A stretch of 11,896 nucleotides of DNA, from positions 5,024-16,919 of the forward strand of contig DHIQ01000223.1 in NCBI GenBank assembly GCA_002403895.1. The letters are read 5' to 3'. This document shows positions 1 to 6,139 of the stretch, in pieces; the stretch's first letter is position 1; every line of letters begins with the position of its first letter. The translations under genes were made by a program, and so were the position numbers. The stretch comes from Candidatus Neomicrothrix sp. UBA4742 (GTDB lineage: Bacteria; Actinomycetota; Acidimicrobiia; Acidimicrobiales; Acidimicrobilacustridaceae). Below the pieces are notes generated by a model. That model was not told where the DNA came from. It did not search any database and worked only from the letters and a program-made list of their open reading frames with translations.

Positions 1-968
1 ATCTCGACCAGGTCGATGTCGTCGATGGTCAGGCCGGCGCGGGCCATGGCCATGCGGCAGGCCTCGACAGGACCCATGCCCATGATCTCGGGGTTGACGC
101 CGGTCACGCCGCTGGAGATGATGCGGGCAAGCGGCTTCAGGCCGAGTTCGGCGGCGCGGGTGTCGCTCATGACGATCACTGCGGCGGCACCGTCGTTCAG
201 CGGGCAGGCGTTGCCGGCGGTGATCTTCCCGTCGGGGCGGAACACGGGCTTCAGGCCCGAGAGGCCTTCCACCGTGGTGCCGGGGCGGATGCCATCGTCC
301 TTGGAGACCACGGTTCCGTCCGGTGTGGTGATAGGGGTGATCTCCCGGTCGAAGAACCCGCGCTCGAGCGCGGCGGTGGCTCGCTGCTGGCTCTGCGCCG
401 CGAACTCGTCCATCTCCTGGCGCGACACGTTCTCGAACTCGGCCACGTTCTCGGCCGTCTGGCCCATGGCGATGTAGGCGTCGGGCACGCCCTCGAGCGG
501 TGCCCAGCCACCTTGGCCACCGGCGGTGCGAGCCGCGGTGCGGGCCTCGGCGTCAGCGAAGCGCACGTTGTGGGGGCCGGTGTCGGCGGCCCCGTTCATG
601 TACCGGCTCACGGTCTCGACGCCGGCGGCGACGAAGATGTCACCCTCGCCGGCCTTGATGGCGTGGGCGGCCATGCGGATGGTCTGCAGCGAGGACGAGC
701 AGTAACGGTTGACGGTTACGCCAGGCACGTCGGGCATGTCCGCCAGTAGGGCGACCATGCGGCCGAGGTTGTACCCGGCCTCGCCGCCGGGCTGGCCGCT
801 GCCCATGATGAGGTCCTCGACCAGGTTGCGGTCGATGGCGGGCACCTTCTCCAGTGCAGCGTTCACGATGGTGGCGGCCATATCGTCGGGTCGCACGTCC
901 ACCAGCGATCCCTTGACGGCACGACCGATCGGGCTGCGGGCAGTCGAGACGATGACGGCTTCGGGCAT
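1..968 (-). CDS. Thiolase (acetyl-CoA acyltransferase), 3' end beyond window
   Basis: Thiolases cleave 3-ketoacyl-CoA with CoA, or run the reverse condensation, in the cytoplasm. The visible 322 residues start MPEAVIVSTARSPIGRA, the standard thiolase N-terminus. The nucleophilic cysteine is C90 in VNRYCSSSL, and the conserved GNACPLNDGAAA loop is at 252-263, followed by MGMGPVEA near 296. The family is about 390 residues long, so roughly 70 residues are missing, including the usual NEAFA, GHP and CxG motifs; the frame runs off the window just before NEAFA is expected. The start ATG at 966-968 is supported by AGGGGG on the minus strand (974-979), 5 nt away. It diverges from the oxidoreductase gene at 1222. 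Within the family I cannot separate a degradative FadA-type enzyme from an acetoacetyl-CoA thiolase; beta-oxidation is the more likely role given the neighbours. Confidence 0.93.
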   Translation of the reverse strand, partial: MPEAVIVSTARSPIGRAVKGSLVDVRPDDMAATIVNAALEKVPAIDRNLVEDLIMGSGQPGGEAGYNLGRMVALLADMPDVPGVTVNRYCSSSLQTIRMAAHAIKAGEGDIFVAAGVETVSRYMNGAADTGPHNVRFADAEARTAARTAGGQGGWAPLEGVPDAYIAMGQTAENVAEFENVSRQEMDEFAAQSQQRATAALERGFFDREITPITTPDGTVVSKDDGIRPGTTVEGLSGLKPVFRPDGKITAGNACPLNDGAAAVIVMSDTRAAELGLKPLARIISSGVTGVNPEIMGMGPVEACRMAMARAGLTIDDIDLVE

Positions 969-973
969 GTGAT

Positions 974-979
974 CCCCCT
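974..979 (-). promoter_or_regulatory. Ribosome binding site of the thiolase
   Basis: On the minus strand AGGGGG lies 5 nt before the ATG at 968, which fixes that start. No convincing TAnnnT -10 box was found upstream of it. Confidence 0.6.
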
Positions 980-1037
980 GGATCGCTGGGAACGCGGGCT
1001 CCAGAGCCCGGCTCGTCGGAAGGCGAAGATTCTCCCC

Positions 1038-1088
1038 CGTCCGCCCCCCATCGCGGAAATCCACGACCTTCTGATCGTCCGCCCCCCA
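1038..1088. repeat. 13-bp direct repeat, two copies
   Basis: CGTCCGCCCCCCA occurs at 1038-1050 and again at 1076-1088, start to start 38 bp, in the region between the divergent thiolase and oxidoreductase genes. The C-run makes it partly low complexity, so chance is possible. No function is assigned. Confidence 0.35.
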
Positions 1089-1096
1089 CCCGAACC

Positions 1097-1137
1097 GGCG
1101 TAGGAAACGGTCCTTGCTGGCGACCGTTTCCTACGCC
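1097..1137. repeat. Perfect 15-bp stem hairpin with 11-nt loop
   Basis: GGCGTAGGAAACGGT at 1097-1111 is exactly complementary to 1123-1137 across an 11-nt loop. Beyond one C/A mismatch, three more pairs (AAC at 1093-1095 with GTT at 1139-1141) extend the stem. No T-tract follows on either strand. Both flanking genes start on either side of it, so it is not at the end of any annotated gene. It ends 72 bp before the operator at 1209. A second hairpin of the same 15-11-15 geometry but different sequence sits upstream of the other operator (6745-6785). Possible roles are an insulating terminator, a protein-binding palindrome or a dispersed repeat. Confidence 0.75.
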
Positions 1138-1208
1138 AGTTGGAGAAATCGATGGCAAGGTCGGCTGCGGGACGGGTGGTCATGATGGCGCGGCCGGCCG
1201 CCAAGAAC

Positions 1209-1222
1209 TAGAACCTGTTCTA
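1209..1222. promoter_or_regulatory. KstR-type palindromic operator at the start codon
   Basis: TAGAACCTGTTCTA is a 14-bp palindrome (6-bp arms around CT). It matches TNNAACNNGTTNNA, the motif described for the KstR regulator of mycobacterial and rhodococcal steroid catabolism, at all fixed positions. Its last base is the A of the ATG at 1222. The same 12 arm bases recur at 6834-6847, again before an LLM oxidoreductase gene. That a TetR-family repressor binds here is inferred from the motif; which protein does so is unknown. Confidence 0.72.
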
Positions 1223-2223
1223 TGGCTCTCTCCATCATCCGCTTCGACATGCGGGCACCCGGCCTCGAGCCGGCCGAGGCCCAACAGCTCTACGAAGCCA
1301 GCCTCGAGATGGGCGAATGGGCCGATGCCAGGGGCTTCGACATGCTCACCCTGTCGGAGCACCACGCCTCCGACGACGGCTATCTCCCGTCACCGTTGGT
1401 CCTGGCCGCCGCCATGGCCGCCCGCACCACCCGCATCAGTCTGTGGATCTCGGCGCTCCTCATGCCGTTGCACGACCCGATTCGTCTGGCTGAGGACCTG
1501 GCCGTGCTCGACCTCATCAGCAACGGCCGTCTCTCCATCGTGACTGGCCTGGGCTATCGACCCATCGAGTACGAGATGATGGGAAAGGAGTGGGGCCGTC
1601 GCGGGCGACTCCTCGACGAGTGCCTCGACACCGTGCTCCAGGCCTGGACCGGCGAGCCGTTCGAGTACCGGGGCCGCACCGTCCAGGTGACGCCTCGCCC
1701 GGTGCAGCGACCGCACCCCACCATCATGATCGGCGGCGGGGGAGCAGCGGCGGCGAAGCGGGCCGCCCGCCTCGGGTTCAGCATGTTCCCGTCCATCGAC
1801 GACCCCGAGCTGTACCGGATCTACCAGGCGGAGTGCGAACGGCTGGGCACCACCCCTGGGTTCGTGGGTCGTCCTGCCGGCCCCGGCACCCTGTTCGTGT
1901 CCGAGGACCCCGACCGCACCTGGGACCGCATCGGGCCCTACTTGCTCCACGACGCGGTGACCTACCGGACGTGGCAGCCCGAGGGTCAGCGGTCCCATGT
2001 CAAGGCCGACGCCACGTCGGTCGAGGAGCTGCGGGCCGAAGGCGTCTACCAGGTACTCACCCCCGACGAGTGTGTGGCCGTGGCCGGGGAGATCGGCCCA
2101 TTCGGAGCCATGACCCACCATCCTTTGTGCGGCGCCACACCCCCGGAGTACGGCTGGGAGTCGCTGGAGCTCTATGTGGATCAGGTGCTCCCCCGGGTTC
2201 GCAACGCCGTGCTCGACGACTGA
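1222..2223 (+). CDS. LLM-class flavin-dependent oxidoreductase (luciferase-like)
   Basis: This 333-residue protein is a luciferase-like TIM-barrel oxidoreductase using reduced FMN or F420. Visible motifs are SEHHASDDGYLPSP (residues 45-58), SNGRLSIVTGLGY (100-112) and the phosphate-binding strand IMIGGGG (168-174). The C-terminus ends in PLCGATPPEYGWESLELY followed by VLPRVR, a tail I associate with a distinct actinobacterial LLM subgroup. It is longer than the other three LLM proteins here and differs clearly from them. The ATG at 1222 abuts the operator and has no Shine-Dalgarno sequence, so translation is probably leaderless; a GTG or ATG further inside would remove the conserved first beta strand. 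It is the first gene of a three-gene plus-strand unit. The substrate is unknown; monooxygenase or dehydrogenase activity are both possible. Confidence 0.88.
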   Translation: MALSIIRFDMRAPGLEPAEAQQLYEASLEMGEWADARGFDMLTLSEHHASDDGYLPSPLVLAAAMAARTTRISLWISALLMPLHDPIRLAEDLAVLDLISNGRLSIVTGLGYRPIEYEMMGKEWGRRGRLLDECLDTVLQAWTGEPFEYRGRTVQVTPRPVQRPHPTIMIGGGGAAAAKRAARLGFSMFPSIDDPELYRIYQAECERLGTTPGFVGRPAGPGTLFVSEDPDRTWDRIGPYLLHDAVTYRTWQPEGQRSHVKADATSVEELRAEGVYQVLTPDECVAVAGEIGPFGAMTHHPLCGATPPEYGWESLELYVDQVLPRVRNAVLDD

Positions 2224-2253
2224 CCGAACGACGTTCCGACCTACTGACCCGCC

Positions 2254-2257
2254 AGGG
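2254..2257 (+). promoter_or_regulatory. Ribosome binding site deciding the 2264 start
   Basis: AGGG lies 6 nt before the ATG at 2264. The other in-frame ATG at 2258 directly follows AGGG, leaving no spacer, so 2264 is preferred. Confidence 0.45.
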
Positions 2258-2263
2258 ATGACC

Positions 2264-3103
2264 ATGGATTTTGCCCTCACCTTCGGCCAGCTCAACCCCG
2301 CTTTCTTCCTTGACGTGGCTGTCGAGGCCGACCGGCTCGGCTTCGAGTCCATCTGGCTGCCCGAGCACCTCGTGTTGCCGGTGGAGATGCGGGGTCACCT
2401 GGTTCCCGGTGAGGAACATGCCCCGATCCCGGCCAGCACGCCGGTCTTCGATGCCGCCACCTACCTGGCCTTCGTGGCCGCTCGCACGGAGCGGATCCGG
2501 CTCGGCACGTTCGTCTACCTGCTCGGGATCCGTCATCCATTCGTTGGCGCCCGGGCCTTCGCCACCCTCGATGTGGTGTCCGGGGGCCGGTGCGAGGTGG
2601 GCGTCGGTGCCGGGTGGTTGGAGACCGAGTGGACCGCGGCCGGCCTCGACCCGACTACCCGCGGGGCCCGACTTGATGAGGCCATCATCGTGTGCCGCCG
2701 GTTGTGGTCCGAGGAGGTGATCGAGCACCACGGAACGTTCTTCGACTTCGCCCCGGTGATGTTCGAGCCCAAGCCGATGCAGGCCCACCTGCCAGTGGTG
2801 GTGGGCGGCGAGAGCGGTCGGGCCCTGCGTCGGGCAGCCCAGCTGGGTGATGGCTGGATCGGCATGTTCCACACTCCCGAGACCGCCGGAGCCCAGGTCA
2901 CTCGCCTGCGGGAGTTCGAAGCCGCCGCCGGACGCACGGAGTCCCCGTGCGCGGTCACGGTGATGGGCACGGTCTCGTCCGAGGCGGACGTGGAGGCGTG
3001 GGAGGCGGCCGGTGTCGACCGGCTCATCGTCGTGCCGTGGCGGCGGTCCCCCGACGCCGTCGAAGCCATCACCGCTTTCGCCGGTCGCTTCATCCCCGCG
3101 TGA
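2264..3103 (+). CDS. LLM-class oxidoreductase, probably F420-dependent (Rv2161c-like)
   Basis: This 279-residue luciferase-like protein resembles the group typified by mycobacterial Rv2161c, predicted to use cofactor F420. Motifs are WLPEHLVLPVE (31-41), TLDVVSGGRCEVGVGAGW (101-118), VVVGGESGRALRRAAQLGDGW (178-198) and a C-terminal FAGRFIPA. Length fits the family at about 280. I chose ATG 2264 for its ribosome site; the frame stays open upstream into the previous gene, but those extra residues do not look like this family. It lies 40 bp behind the preceding oxidoreductase gene and is probably cotranscribed. Thirteen bases after its stop begins a long hairpin that recurs after the related gene at 5182-6048. 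Cofactor choice is by resemblance only, and the substrate is unknown. Confidence 0.88.
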   Translation: MDFALTFGQLNPAFFLDVAVEADRLGFESIWLPEHLVLPVEMRGHLVPGEEHAPIPASTPVFDAATYLAFVAARTERIRLGTFVYLLGIRHPFVGARAFATLDVVSGGRCEVGVGAGWLETEWTAAGLDPTTRGARLDEAIIVCRRLWSEEVIEHHGTFFDFAPVMFEPKPMQAHLPVVVGGESGRALRRAAQLGDGWIGMFHTPETAGAQVTRLREFEAAAGRTESPCAVTVMGTVSSEADVEAWEAAGVDRLIVVPWRRSPDAVEAITAFAGRFIPA

Positions 3104-3116
3104 TCCCCACCCGATC

Positions 3117-3178
3117 CCTCCGTTCTGGCGACGATGGTGTCCCCCTGGGGGGACCAGATCGTCGCCAGAATGCGGAGG
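3117..3178. repeat. Long hairpin element, copy 1
   Basis: TTCTGGCGACGAT (3123-3135) pairs perfectly with 3158-3170. The outer arms CCTCCG (3117-3122) and CGGAGG (3173-3178) add six pairs after a 2-nt bulge, and GTCCCCC (3139-3145) can fold on GGGGGAC (3148-3154) inside. No T-tract follows. It starts 13 nt after the stop of one LLM gene and ends 19 nt before the next gene. Copy 2, at 6057-6121, has the same core arms with identical 48-nt outer spacing and a similar interior. It may be a terminator or attenuator, a processing signal, or a dispersed palindromic repeat. Confidence 0.85.
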
Positions 3179-3185
3179 ACAGCCC

Positions 3186-3193
3186 AGAGGAGG
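3186..3193 (+). promoter_or_regulatory. Ribosome binding site deciding the GTG start at 3198
   Basis: AGAGGAGG lies 4 nt before GTG 3198. The frame is open upstream through the hairpin and into the preceding gene, so this site decides the start. Confidence 0.7.
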
Positions 3194-3197
3194 CCCG

Positions 3198-3851
3198 GTG
3201 CCCGTCGACCTGACCGAGCTGGTTCATCCCGCTCACACCGCCATCGTCACCCAGGAATGCCAGGGCGCGGTGATCGGAGCGAACGCCGCCCTTCCCCAGC
3301 TCGCGGAGATCGCCCACCGGGTGGCGGTCCCCAACATCGCCCGGTTGGTTCGTGCCGCTCGCGGGGCGGACGTCCCCGTCCTGCACTGTGTGGCCATGCG
3401 GCGCGACGACGGGAAGGGGTCGAACGCCAACGCTCGATTGTTCGTGGGTATGCTCAAGACCGGCGTCCCGCTGCGGCCGGGGACCGAGGCGGTGGAGGTC
3501 ATCCCGGAGATCGGGGTGGAGCCCGGCGACCTGGTGCTGTCCCGGCTGCATGGGATCGGGCCCATGGGGGGCACCGATCTCGACCCGGTGCTGCGCAACC
3601 TGGGTGTGCGCACGATCGTGGGCGTCGGCGTGTCGGTCAACGTGGCCATGCTCAACTTCGCCATGGATGCGGTGAACCACGGGTACCAGTTCGTCATGCC
3701 CCGCGACGCGGTGGCCGGCATCCCGGAGGACTACGCCGACCAGGTGCTCGACCACACCATCTCGCTGCTCGCCACCCTCCCCACCACTGACGAGGTGCTG
3801 ACCGCCTGGTCGACAGCGATCGGGGCGTCGGGGGTCGAGGGCGAGTGCTGA
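3198..3851 (+). CDS. Isochorismatase-fold protein with degenerate catalytic triad
   Basis: This 217-residue protein has the isochorismatase-like (cysteine hydrolase) fold; relatives hydrolyse vinyl ethers or amides with an Asp-Lys-Cys triad. The fold is recognisable from AHTAIVTQECQ (12-22), VPVLHCVAM (59-67), the HGIGPMGGTDLDPVLRNLGV segment (118-137) and IVGVGVSVNVAMLNFAMDA (140-158). At the triad positions I read E20 where Asp is usual (DxQ becomes ECQ), S115/R116 where Lys is usual, and A150 where the nucleophilic Cys of the G-V-x-x-N-V-C-V motif belongs. Hydrolysis by the standard mechanism is therefore unlikely, unless C21 or another residue substitutes. It may be a non-catalytic binding protein or a divergent subfamily. 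It follows two LLM genes and ends 9 bp from the convergent lipoprotein gene. Confidence 0.85.
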   Translation: MPVDLTELVHPAHTAIVTQECQGAVIGANAALPQLAEIAHRVAVPNIARLVRAARGADVPVLHCVAMRRDDGKGSNANARLFVGMLKTGVPLRPGTEAVEVIPEIGVEPGDLVLSRLHGIGPMGGTDLDPVLRNLGVRTIVGVGVSVNVAMLNFAMDAVNHGYQFVMPRDAVAGIPEDYADQVLDHTISLLATLPTTDEVLTAWSTAIGASGVEGEC

Positions 3852-3860
3852 TGCCGGGCG

Positions 3861-4436
3861 CTAGTTCTTGATGGGATTGCCGTCCGGGCCGACCACGAAC
3901 CACACGCCACCCACGCCCTGCCCGCTGGCCTGTCCTTGCTGGCTGTCGCCGGAGTAGCGGTAGAGCGGGTGGCCGTTCACCGCTACCTGGCTGGTGCCGT
4001 CCGGCCGCTTGACCAGCGTGAACTTCCCGGGCGTGACCGGCACCCCATCGGCCACTCCGATGCCGATGCCGGTGAGAGGCGGCCAGACTGAGGCGCAGGC
4101 GTCGACGCAGGGGGAGGCGCCCCCGTTGTCGCTGAGGAATGCGTACAGGACGAAGCCGGTCCCGTCGATCAGGACCGTGCCGACCGGCAGCGTCGCCTGA
4201 TCGATGGTGGCCGTGCCCCCGGGGAGCGTGCCGGGGGTGGCGCCGGGAGGGCCCGTGGCGGCCGTTTCGGCCGGGGCGTCGGAGGTCGCGGAACTGACGG
4301 CGGGTGCTGCCGATTTCGACGAGCCGCAGCTAGCGACGAGCACCAGGCAGGCGATCCCGGCGACGAGGGCAATGGTCGACGCCCAGATTTTCCGCACGGA
4401 GCCGAGGCGATCAGAGGAGGGGGCCCGAGGGGTCAT
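3861..4436 (-). CDS. Lipoprotein with two Yx(F/Y)xxD secreted repeats
   Basis: This 191-residue protein matches the secreted repeat family COG4315 / PF03640 (Lipoprotein_15), whose function is not established. A basic start (RK at 15-16) and a hydrophobic segment lead to the lipobox VASC with C37, the predicted lipid-anchored residue, followed by a Ser/Ala/Pro/Thr/Gly-rich linker of about 50 residues. Repeat 1 carries VLYAFLSDNGG and a C...CASVWPPL pair of cysteines; repeat 2 carries HPLYRYSGDSQQGQ and ends VGGVWFVVGPDG. The product should sit on the outer face of the membrane. The ATG at 4436 lies 7 nt downstream of a minus-strand TACTCT, suggesting a leaderless start; GTG at residue 14 is an alternative that keeps the signal. 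It diverges from the TetR gene over only 24 bp. The frame continues upstream opposite TetR, but that part is not protein-like. Confidence 0.88.
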   Translation of the reverse strand: MTPRAPSSDRLGSVRKIWASTIALVAGIACLVLVASCGSSKSAAPAVSSATSDAPAETAATGPPGATPGTLPGGTATIDQATLPVGTVLIDGTGFVLYAFLSDNGGASPCVDACASVWPPLTGIGIGVADGVPVTPGKFTLVKRPDGTSQVAVNGHPLYRYSGDSQQGQASGQGVGGVWFVVGPDGNPIKN

Positions 4437-4443
4437 CCTTCGG

Positions 4444-4449
4444 AGAGTA
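4444..4449 (-). promoter_or_regulatory. Candidate -10 box of the lipoprotein gene
   Basis: TACTCT on the minus strand fits TAnnnT, with exactly 7 nt between it and the ATG at 4436, as expected for a leaderless actinobacterial transcript. It overlaps the plus-strand -10 candidate by two bases. Confidence 0.5.
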
Positions 4450-4453
4450 ACCT
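4448..4453 (+). promoter_or_regulatory. Candidate -10 box of the TetR gene
   Basis: TAACCT fits TAnnnT and is exactly 7 nt before ATG 4461, implying a leaderless message. The alternative is ribosome binding through GGAGAG at 4442-4447, but its 13-nt spacing is long. Confidence 0.5.
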
Positions 4454-4460
4454 CGACCCG

Positions 4461-5168
4461 ATGACGCCTCCGCCCACCAGCGCCGATGCGACGACGCTCG
4501 CCGCGGCCGTGGATCCCGACGACGAGCTGCGGGCCGCCGACGGCCGGGTGCCGGGTCGGCGGGGTCGGGCCACCCGCCAGCGCCTGTTGGAGCGAACGGC
4601 GGAGATGCTGCAGACCAGCAACTACCGCGACCTCAAGGTGGTCGACATCGCTCGGGGTGCGGGCACATCCCCCGCCACCTTCTACCAGTACTTCCCTGAG
4701 GTCGAGTCGGCCATTCTCGTGCTGGCCGAGGAGATGGCGCTCGAGGGTTCGGCGCTCACGGCCATCGTGCATGACGGCACCTGGAAGGGTCGCAACGGCT
4801 ACGGCACGGCTGAGGCTCTGGTCGACGGGTTCATGGGGTTCTGGGAAGACCACCGCTCGGTGATGCGGGTCGTGGACCTGGCCACCGAGGAGGGCGACCA
4901 GCGCTTCCGCAACATCCGCACCCGGCTGCTCAACGAGGTCGTGGTCGCGCTGGCCGACGTGGTCGCCCGGCTCCAGAAGGACGGCCGGCACCCCCCTGAG
5001 GTCGATCCCATGGCCGCCGCCGGAGTCCTGGTGGCCATGCTCGCCCACGTCGCCGCCCACCGCTACGGCTTCGAGTTCTGGGGCATCCGGACCGACGACA
5101 CCCGCCGCAGCATGGCCCGCATCGTGTTCACCACGGTGACCGGCCAGAAGCCTCCGTCCGGCAGCTGA
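4461..5168 (+). CDS. TetR-family transcriptional regulator
   Basis: This 235-residue one-component repressor has an N-terminal helix-turn-helix and a C-terminal ligand pocket. The DNA-binding domain covers about residues 35-82: RATRQRLLERTAEML, then VVDIARGAGTSPATFYQYFP, the classic TetR recognition helix. The C-terminal domain includes FMGFWEDHRSVMRVVDLA and EEGDQRF. The first about 33 residues are an acidic/Ala-rich extension, so a later GTG start cannot be excluded. The next gene starts 13 bp after its stop, so the two are probably cotranscribed and the LLM enzyme may be controlled by it. It does not resemble KstR or KstR2 closely enough for me to name it so. No copy of the 14-bp operator occurs beside its own promoter. 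The ligand is unknown; a hydrophobic or CoA-linked substrate of the neighbouring enzymes is a reasonable guess. Confidence 0.92.
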   Translation: MTPPPTSADATTLAAAVDPDDELRAADGRVPGRRGRATRQRLLERTAEMLQTSNYRDLKVVDIARGAGTSPATFYQYFPEVESAILVLAEEMALEGSALTAIVHDGTWKGRNGYGTAEALVDGFMGFWEDHRSVMRVVDLATEEGDQRFRNIRTRLLNEVVVALADVVARLQKDGRHPPEVDPMAAAGVLVAMLAHVAAHRYGFEFWGIRTDDTRRSMARIVFTTVTGQKPPSGS

Positions 5169-5181
5169 GCGACCACCGCCC

Positions 5182-6048
5182 GTGCTGTTCGGCGTTCTGC
5201 CCCCCTATCGCACCGGCGTCGTCGCCGACCCCGACTGGATGGTGGGCTTCGCCCGGGCCGTCGAGGATTGCGGCTTCGAGTCGCTCTATGTGGTCGAGCA
5301 CGTCGCCGTGAAGGAGGGCTACGCGGCGACTTACCCCTACGCCACGGGTGGGCGCATGCCCTTGCCCGACGACTGCCCCATCCCTGACCCGCTCGACCTG
5401 CTGGCCTTCCTCGCCGCCCACACCAGCCGCATCGTTTTGGCCACCGGCGTGCTGGTCTTGCCTGAGCACCAGGCACTGCCCCTGGCCAAGCGTCTGGCCA
5501 CCATCGACGTGCTGTCGGGAGGGCGTCTGCGTCTGGGGATCGGCGTAGGGTGGATGCGCGAGGAGTTGGAGTCGGTGGGCATCGACTTCAGCACCCGGGG
5601 CGCCCGCACCGACGAGCTGATCCAGGCGCTACGGCTGATCTGGGCGTCGGATGTCGCCAACTTCCACGGTCGCCACATCCGCTTCGACGGCATGATCTCG
5701 CGGCCCCGGACGGCCCAGTTGGCGGGCGTGCCCATCCACATCGGGGGCCACTCGCCGGCGGCCGCCCGCCGGGCCGGCCGGTTTGGCGACGGCTTCCAAC
5801 CCCTCGGCTTGGACGACAAGACCCTGGCCGAGCGGCTCCGCCTGGTGTGGGAGACGGCCGTGCACGAAGGCCGTGACCCTGACGCCATCGAGTTGTCTCT
5901 CGGCGGCCTGCTGGACACGGTCGACGCCGAGGCCATCGCCAAGGCCGAGCGGTTCGGGGCCACCCGAATGGTGCTGTCTACCCGCGACGGCGACCTCGAC
6001 GTCGTACGGGGCCAGCTCGAGTCCTTCGCCGAGCGCTTCATCGCCTGA
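5182..6048 (+). CDS. LLM-class oxidoreductase, probably F420-dependent (Rv2161c-like)
   Basis: This 288-residue luciferase-like oxidoreductase is of the same broad type as the protein at 2264-3103. Motifs are YVVEHVAVKEGY (36-47), IDVLSGGRLRLGIGVGW (108-124), VPIHIGGHSPAAARRAGRFGDG (183-204) and a closing FAERFIA. The GTG start at 5182 gives the family-typical opening LFGVLPPY. There is no clear ribosome site, so coupling to the TetR gene 13 bp upstream is likely. A repeat hairpin starts 8 nt after its stop, the same arrangement as after the gene at 2264-3103, although the two proteins are well diverged. Predicted cofactor F420 (or FMN) is by family resemblance; the substrate is unknown. Pairing with TetR suggests this enzyme acts on the regulator's ligand or a relative of it. 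Confidence 0.88.
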   Translation: MLFGVLPPYRTGVVADPDWMVGFARAVEDCGFESLYVVEHVAVKEGYAATYPYATGGRMPLPDDCPIPDPLDLLAFLAAHTSRIVLATGVLVLPEHQALPLAKRLATIDVLSGGRLRLGIGVGWMREELESVGIDFSTRGARTDELIQALRLIWASDVANFHGRHIRFDGMISRPRTAQLAGVPIHIGGHSPAAARRAGRFGDGFQPLGLDDKTLAERLRLVWETAVHEGRDPDAIELSLGGLLDTVDAEAIAKAERFGATRMVLSTRDGDLDVVRGQLESFAERFIA

Positions 6049-6056
6049 CCCCCGCT

Positions 6057-6121
6057 CCTCCGGTTCTGGCGACGATTTGGTGCGCTGGGGGGGACAAAAT
6101 CGTCGCCAGAACGGCGGGAGG
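6057..6121. repeat. Long hairpin element, copy 2
   Basis: GTTCTGGCGACGATTT (6063-6078) pairs perfectly with 6097-6112, 16 bp around an 18-nt interior. Outer arms CCTCCG (6057-6062) and CGGGAGG (6115-6121) pair with one extra G, past a 2-nt bulge. It shares the 13-bp arms, the arm spacing and a GGGGGGAC interior stretch with copy 1 at 3117-3178. It starts 8 nt after an LLM stop codon and ends 18 nt before the next start. No T-tract follows. Confidence 0.85.
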
Positions 6122-6139
6122 GGATGACAGGATCGGCGG

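Noticed and set aside
2226..2236. GAAC-GAC-GTTC inverted repeat between the first two LLM genes
   Set aside because: It has a 3-nt centre instead of 2 and lacks the outer T/A of the operator motif, so it is not a third KstR-type site; it lies in a short gap inside an apparent operon.
1390..2352. Long minus-strand reading frame opposite the oxidoreductase genes at 1222 and 2264
   Set aside because: High GC makes long antisense frames common. Its translation shows no family motif, while the plus-strand frame has clear LLM motifs.
3846..3863. Terminator between the convergent genes ending at 3851 and 3861
   Set aside because: Only 9 bp separate the stops and no inverted repeat is present.
4437..5060. 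Upstream extension of the lipoprotein frame opposite the TetR gene
   Set aside because: The signal peptide and lipobox start at 4436. The upstream part is antisense to a well-supported TetR gene and is not protein-like.
4461..5168. Naming the local TetR protein KstR
   Set aside because: Its sequence does not resemble KstR or KstR2 as I remember them and no matching operator lies beside its own promoter. The operator may be bound by a regulator encoded elsewhere.
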